Below are positions 6,156 through 9,085 of a stretch of DNA of 9,085 nt, one piece after another. The number at the start of each line of letters is the position of its first letter. Position 1 is the stretch's first letter. The DNA comes from Bacteroidales bacterium (GTDB lineage Bacteria; Bacteroidota; Bacteroidia; Bacteroidales; WCHB1-69), in the NCBI GenBank assembly GCA_031257735.1, contig JAIROC010000535.1, positions 1 to 9,085 on the forward strand, read 5' to 3'. The notes under the pieces were generated by a model. The model saw only the letters and a program-made list of their open reading frames with translations. It was not told where the DNA came from and ran no database searches. The position numbers were made by a program, and so were the translations under genes.

Positions 6156-8657
6156 ATGAAAAAGATACAGTTGTTGATAGGGTTAATTATGAGCATATTA
6201 ATTTCTATCCCAATCACTATGCAATCTCAAAGTACATGTCCAAACTTAGATTTCTCAATGGCTAATTTTACGCATTGGCAACCGTATTTAGGTTTCTGTG
6301 GAAGTGGAATTAATATAAATCCAAGTTCTCCAACAGCTGGCAGACATACTATCATGGATGCACAGCAATTGATGATGACAGGACAAATGCAGGATGAACG
6401 ATGTGCGGCTATTTCTAAAGTACCAACAGGATTTAACTATATTGCAAAATTAGGAAATGAAAATATAGGCTCTGAAATGGAAGCCTTAGAATATACTATG
6501 AGAGTAGATAGTTCAAATTCTTTGCTCATATTGCATTTTGCATGGGTAATGGAATATCCAGAACATTCCCTTGAAGATCGCCCAAAATTTACAATAACCA
6601 TAAAGGATAGTCTGGGGCAAGCAATAGATAGTTCTATTCTTCCTTGTGGCAATATAAATTTTGTAGCATCTAGAAATTTAACGAATCTAATTTGCTATAT
6701 ATCTCCATCTCCATCTACTGGTGGTTTTTTAGCACGTGATTGGACAACGGTTGGCTTCAATTTAGAACCCTTAATTGGACAAAGAATAAAAATATATTTT
6801 GAAACAAGAGACTGTACACAATCGGGACATTATGGTTATGCCTATATCGTGGGAGAATGTAAACCAATGACCATCGACTTAATGTATTGCGAAGGAGAGT
6901 CCGTTGCACATTTTCAAGCTCCTGACGGATTTGCGTATTATCAATGGACAAGAAGCAGTCATCCGGGCTGGACAATGGCGGGGACAAAGCAAATCGTAAT
7001 TGCTGATCCTATAGACGGGGAAGAAATTATATGCAAGGTTACATCCGAATTGGATTCCAACTGTTCTGCAACATTGCGTACCGTAATAGCCCAAACATCT
7101 ATTGATGCGGATTTTGTATATGGCGTTATGGAAAATGGCGGAGTAGATATTGGTGGACATAATTACCAAAATTGGTATGATACATTAAGTCGAACCGCTA
7201 CCTTTGTGGACTTGTCTACTGTGAAAAACAGTAAAAAAGAATCTATCTTATGGGAAATACCATCGCTCGGCGTAATGTCGTGGGATTCATTATTTACCTA
7301 TACATTCCCCTTTCCTGAAACAAATGAAGCTGTTGAATATTTGATTCGTTTAACGGTTTATGCAGAAAATGGATGCATAGATACATCACAAGGAAGAATA
7401 ACACACTACATCACTATTTATTCATCCCCCAGAGTGAGAATAGCAGGAGTAGAACAACTGTGTGCAGGAGATTCAACCTACTTAAAGGCGATTGTGTCTA
7501 GTTCTAAATTTATTGAACATAGATGGCATTGGCAGGATTCGAATAATGTCATACACACCGCAACCGGAGATTCACTTCTAATAGACCGACCTGGTACGTA
7601 TTTTCTTACCTCAATAGACAGTACAGGTTATTTTGTTCGAGATACGCATGTAGTTACTCCATTAAAACCAGTTATGTCCGTATATATAACAGATGTTGAT
7701 TGCTATGGAGATGCAACCGGAGGATTTATGTATAGCGGCATAACCGGAGGAGAAAGTCCATATCAACGGTATCATTGGATATTATTGGATGCAAATGGAA
7801 ATTCATACACGGAAGCTGGAAGTCTCTTGGGAGGAATGTATACGAATTTGATAGCGGGCAAATATATTTTCGAGGCAATAGATGCCAGAGGCTGCCTTAT
7901 ATACGACGAAATAGTCATAAAACAAAATGACTCTTTGAAAATAAAAGCTACATCAACACCTGCTATTTGTGGATTGGATAACGGTTCACTTAACCTCACG
8001 GTAACAGGAGGAGTGCCTCCTTATACGTTTGAAGTTAGAAAAACAGACAATACTTTAATAGATACTACGGATATAGTTTCCAATCTGCGCGTCGGAATAT
8101 ATCGGATAACAGTTATAGATAAAGTAGGCTGTATTACTTCTGATACCATTAGCGTAACATCCATTCCAATATATATACCACATGTCGAATTGTATAGCGA
8201 TACTTTTGGAACTGTTCAAACCGAAAAAGGAAGTGTTAATATAATACAAGTCAATACCTGTACAAATGATACGGCAATTATAATGGCAATACCCAATACA
8301 GATTATCGCTTTGTACAATGGAATGACAGTAATACAAATAATCCACGAAGCATTATCGTAACACAAGATACTGTTTTTATAGCAAAATTTGAGGCAAGTA
8401 CAGGTATAATTAACCTTAAAACGTCTACAATAGCAATCTATCCCAATCCCGCAAAAGACAATATTATGGTTGTTCTGCCGGAAAATGTACATCAAGCAGT
8501 CTTTACACTCTACGGTACACAAGGGGAAGTGTTAATCCGAAAAGAAATCAGTAGTCAGGATGTAGTTTCGGTAAGTAATCTCGCCGGAGGAATATATATC
8601 TATAATATACAAACAGAAAAAGAAAACTACTTTGGAAAATTGATAATTAAGAATTAA
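6156..8657 (+). CDS. T9SS-exported adhesin-like protein with SprB repeats, 833 aa
   Basis: This is a predicted cell-surface adhesin or extracellular protein. Residues 1 to about 25 form a signal peptide (MKKIQLLIGLIMSILISIPI then TMQSQS). Residues about 26-235 are a Cys-containing beta-rich N-terminal domain (CPNLDFSMANFTHWQPYLGF... to IVGECKPM) like the jelly-roll domains at the front of many Bacteroidota adhesins. Residues about 236-500 look like Ig/PKD-type beta domains (WEIPSLG, LTVYAENGCIDTS, CAGDSTYLKA). Residues about 509-590 and 597-670 are SprB-like repeats (CYGDATGGFMYSGITGGESPY and CGLDNGSLNLTVTGGVPPYTF), named for a Flavobacterium gliding adhesin. One B repeat (676-746) and the T9SS tail (757-833, YPNPAKDN, GGIYIYNI, GKLIIKN) finish it. 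The open frame extends 101 codons upstream to 5853, but the signal peptide and AAGGAA site favour this start. The ligand is unknown. Confidence 0.88.
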   Translation: MKKIQLLIGLIMSILISIPITMQSQSTCPNLDFSMANFTHWQPYLGFCGSGININPSSPTAGRHTIMDAQQLMMTGQMQDERCAAISKVPTGFNYIAKLGNENIGSEMEALEYTMRVDSSNSLLILHFAWVMEYPEHSLEDRPKFTITIKDSLGQAIDSSILPCGNINFVASRNLTNLICYISPSPSTGGFLARDWTTVGFNLEPLIGQRIKIYFETRDCTQSGHYGYAYIVGECKPMTIDLMYCEGESVAHFQAPDGFAYYQWTRSSHPGWTMAGTKQIVIADPIDGEEIICKVTSELDSNCSATLRTVIAQTSIDADFVYGVMENGGVDIGGHNYQNWYDTLSRTATFVDLSTVKNSKKESILWEIPSLGVMSWDSLFTYTFPFPETNEAVEYLIRLTVYAENGCIDTSQGRITHYITIYSSPRVRIAGVEQLCAGDSTYLKAIVSSSKFIEHRWHWQDSNNVIHTATGDSLLIDRPGTYFLTSIDSTGYFVRDTHVVTPLKPVMSVYITDVDCYGDATGGFMYSGITGGESPYQRYHWILLDANGNSYTEAGSLLGGMYTNLIAGKYIFEAIDARGCLIYDEIVIKQNDSLKIKATSTPAICGLDNGSLNLTVTGGVPPYTFEVRKTDNTLIDTTDIVSNLRVGIYRITVIDKVGCITSDTISVTSIPIYIPHVELYSDTFGTVQTEKGSVNIIQVNTCTNDTAIIMAIPNTDYRFVQWNDSNTNNPRSIIVTQDTVFIAKFEASTGIINLKTSTIAIYPNPAKDNIMVVLPENVHQAVFTLYGTQGEVLIRKEISSQDVVSVSNLAGGIYIYNIQTEKENYFGKLIIKN
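7680..8165 (+). other. Two SprB-like repeat modules in the 833-aa protein
   Basis: Residues about 509-590 and 597-670 each begin with a Cys-containing turn (DVDCYGDATGG and TPAICGLDNGS), run through GITGGESPY or VTGGVPPY, and end with GxYxxxxxDxxGC (AGKYIFEAIDARGC and VGIYRITVIDKVGC). This is the usual layout of SprB repeats in Bacteroidota gliding and adhesion proteins. Confidence 0.8.
8181..8393 (+). other. Single B-repeat module in the 833-aa protein
   Basis: Residues 676-746 contain GTVQTEKGS, VNTCTNDTAIIMAIPN, DYRFVQWND, NPRSIIVTQDTVFIAKF. The NTC.N segment is found only in the first module of the 905-aa protein, so this lone module is of the first-module type and is joined directly to the sorting tail. 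Confidence 0.8.
8424..8654 (+). other. T9SS C-terminal sorting domain, second surface protein
   Basis: Residues 757-833 show IYPNPAKDN, AVFTLYGTQGEVLIRKEI, NLAGGIYIYNIQTEKENY and GKLIIKN. Much of this matches the tail of the 905-aa protein residue for residue, including the segment LAGGIYIYNIQTEKENY, with strong DNA identity. Confidence 0.9.
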
Positions 8658-8664
8658 AAATGAG
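8645..8664 (+). repeat. Short heptamer stop array after the 833-aa gene
   Basis: AATTAAGAATTAAAAATGAG carries TAA at 8648 and 8655 (the stop used) and TGA at 8661. It is a shorter version of the arrays at 1301-1340 and 4501-4530, and like the first of these it ends in AAAAATGAG before a palindromic element. Confidence 0.75.
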
Positions 8665-8691
8665 GGAACAAAGTATGAAAACACGAAAGGA

Positions 8692-8949
8692 CGAAAGAGG
8701 TTGTGTGAAAAGTATTTTCGTAACAATAGAGGTCGTCATTGCGAGGAGCGCAGCGACGTGGCAACCGAAGCGAAGCGGAGCTCGACGTAGTCAATCCCTA
8801 ACAATCAATGCGTTTTGGGGTAGGGATTGGCTACGCCGAGCTTCACTTTGTTACGGTTGCTTCGCGGAGCCTGTCCCGAACAAAGTGTGGGGGCTCGCAA
8901 TGACGGCGTTGTTTGGACGCTTTTGTGTGTTTTCACACAGCCTCTTTCG
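8692..8949. mobile_element. MITE-like palindromic element, copy C (fullest copy)
   Basis: This 258-bp element has 20-bp terminal inverted repeats, CGAAAGAGRYTGTGTGAAAA, at 8692-8711 and inverted at 8930-8949 (19 of 20 match). A second inverted pair, CGTCATTGCGAG, follows inside. The core is a 37-bp arm pair (8762-8798 and 8823-8859, 30 of 37 complementary, 34 of 37 if G-U pairs are allowed in plus-strand RNA) around a 24-nt loop. The right side also carries an asymmetric insert with CCTGTCCCGAACAAAGTG. Copies A and B at 1369-1618 belong to the same family. No transposase is encoded. Frames open through it (8660-8971 plus, 8805-8993 minus) are repeat sequence. It could act as a mobile element, a transcription end or an RNA structure. 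Confidence 0.8.
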
Positions 8950-9038
8950 GCGCTTCCGCGTTCACTATTAAATACAGTACAAAAATGAGACAAACAAAAT
9001 TATTAAATAACAAAATCAGTAAAGATAAAAGTAACAAA
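8950..9038 (+). promoter_or_regulatory. Leader of the partial third exported protein gene
   Basis: This AT-rich stretch lies between the palindromic element and the signal peptide start. It contains an in-frame ATG at 8985, 18 codons before the preferred start, again with a basic and Asn-rich reading. No ribosome binding site or promoter consensus is clear. Confidence 0.3.
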
Positions 9039-9085
9039 ATGAGAACAACAATTCTATTTTTAGCAGCAGTTTTTTGCCTTTGTAC
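9039..9085 (+). CDS. Start of a third exported protein (cut by window end)
   Basis: Fifteen codons and two bases are visible: MRTTILFLAAVFCLC. This is the start of a signal peptide and resembles that of the 905-aa protein (MTRKVFLFLTVALCLC), in DNA as well (TTTGCCTTTGTAC against GTGCCTTTGCATG). By analogy it may encode another BspA/B-repeat T9SS cargo protein, but nothing beyond the signal peptide can be seen. An upstream in-frame ATG at 8985 would put 18 polar residues before the hydrophobic core, so 9039 is preferred. Confidence 0.6.
   Translation, partial: MRTTILFLAAVFCLC

Noticed and set aside
8055..8522. 155-aa minus-strand open frame
   Set aside because: It is antisense to the B repeat and sorting tail of the adhesin and has no independent support.
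5853..8657. 934-aa version of the adhesin starting at 5853
   Set aside because: The signal peptide would be internal; the ATG at 6156 has an AAGGAA site five bases upstream.
8660..8993. Open frames across the second palindromic element on both strands
   Set aside because: They consist almost wholly of the repeat element and match no protein-like pattern.

Overview
The window looks like an AT-rich, host-associated Bacteroidota chromosome, probably Bacteroidales. The evidence is two large exported proteins ending in the type IX secretion system (T9SS) C-terminal sorting domain (YPNP...GGIYIYNI...GKL), BspA-type leucine-rich repeats, SprB-type adhesin repeats, starts without a strong Shine-Dalgarno sequence, and very AT-rich gaps. 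I cannot name the species. No secretion machinery, RNA gene, integrase, transposase or CRISPR array was seen.

Layout. (1) 1-662 has no gene I trust. It starts with a T-rich tract and a 78-bp CA microsatellite, and holds a 21-bp tandem repeat at 407-496. (2) 663-1319 encodes a 218-aa helical protein of unknown function. (3) 1320-1804 is a repeat-filled gap: a heptamer stop array, an internally deleted palindromic MITE-like element, a 52-bp second left end of the same element, and a small terminator-like hairpin. (4) 1805-4522 encodes a 905-aa surface protein: signal peptide, seven BspA-type LRRs, seven 72-74-aa InlB-like B repeats, T9SS tail. A clean hairpin terminator follows. (5) 4615-5751 encodes a 378-aa cytoplasmic protein with an H...HD...H...H...D pattern, probably an uncharacterised HD-superfamily phosphohydrolase. 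(6) 5752-6155 is a leader region, open in frame with the next gene. (7) 6156-8657 encodes an 833-aa exported adhesin-like protein with SprB-like repeats, one B repeat and the same T9SS tail. (8) 8658-8949 holds a second stop array and the fullest copy of the palindromic element. (9) 9039-9085 is the start of a third exported protein, cut by the window end.

How it fits together. The two large genes, and probably the partial third, look like T9SS cargo carrying interchangeable C-terminal parts (B repeat plus sorting tail). Between them lie short dispersed repeats that seem to attach to gene ends: period-7 AT arrays that put stop codons in successive frames, then the palindromic element. The HD protein has no obvious functional link to its neighbours. 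The main points of interest are the palindromic element family, the three-frame stop arrays, the microsatellite, the modular exchange between adhesins and the orphan HD enzyme. I found no convincing complete new multi-gene system.
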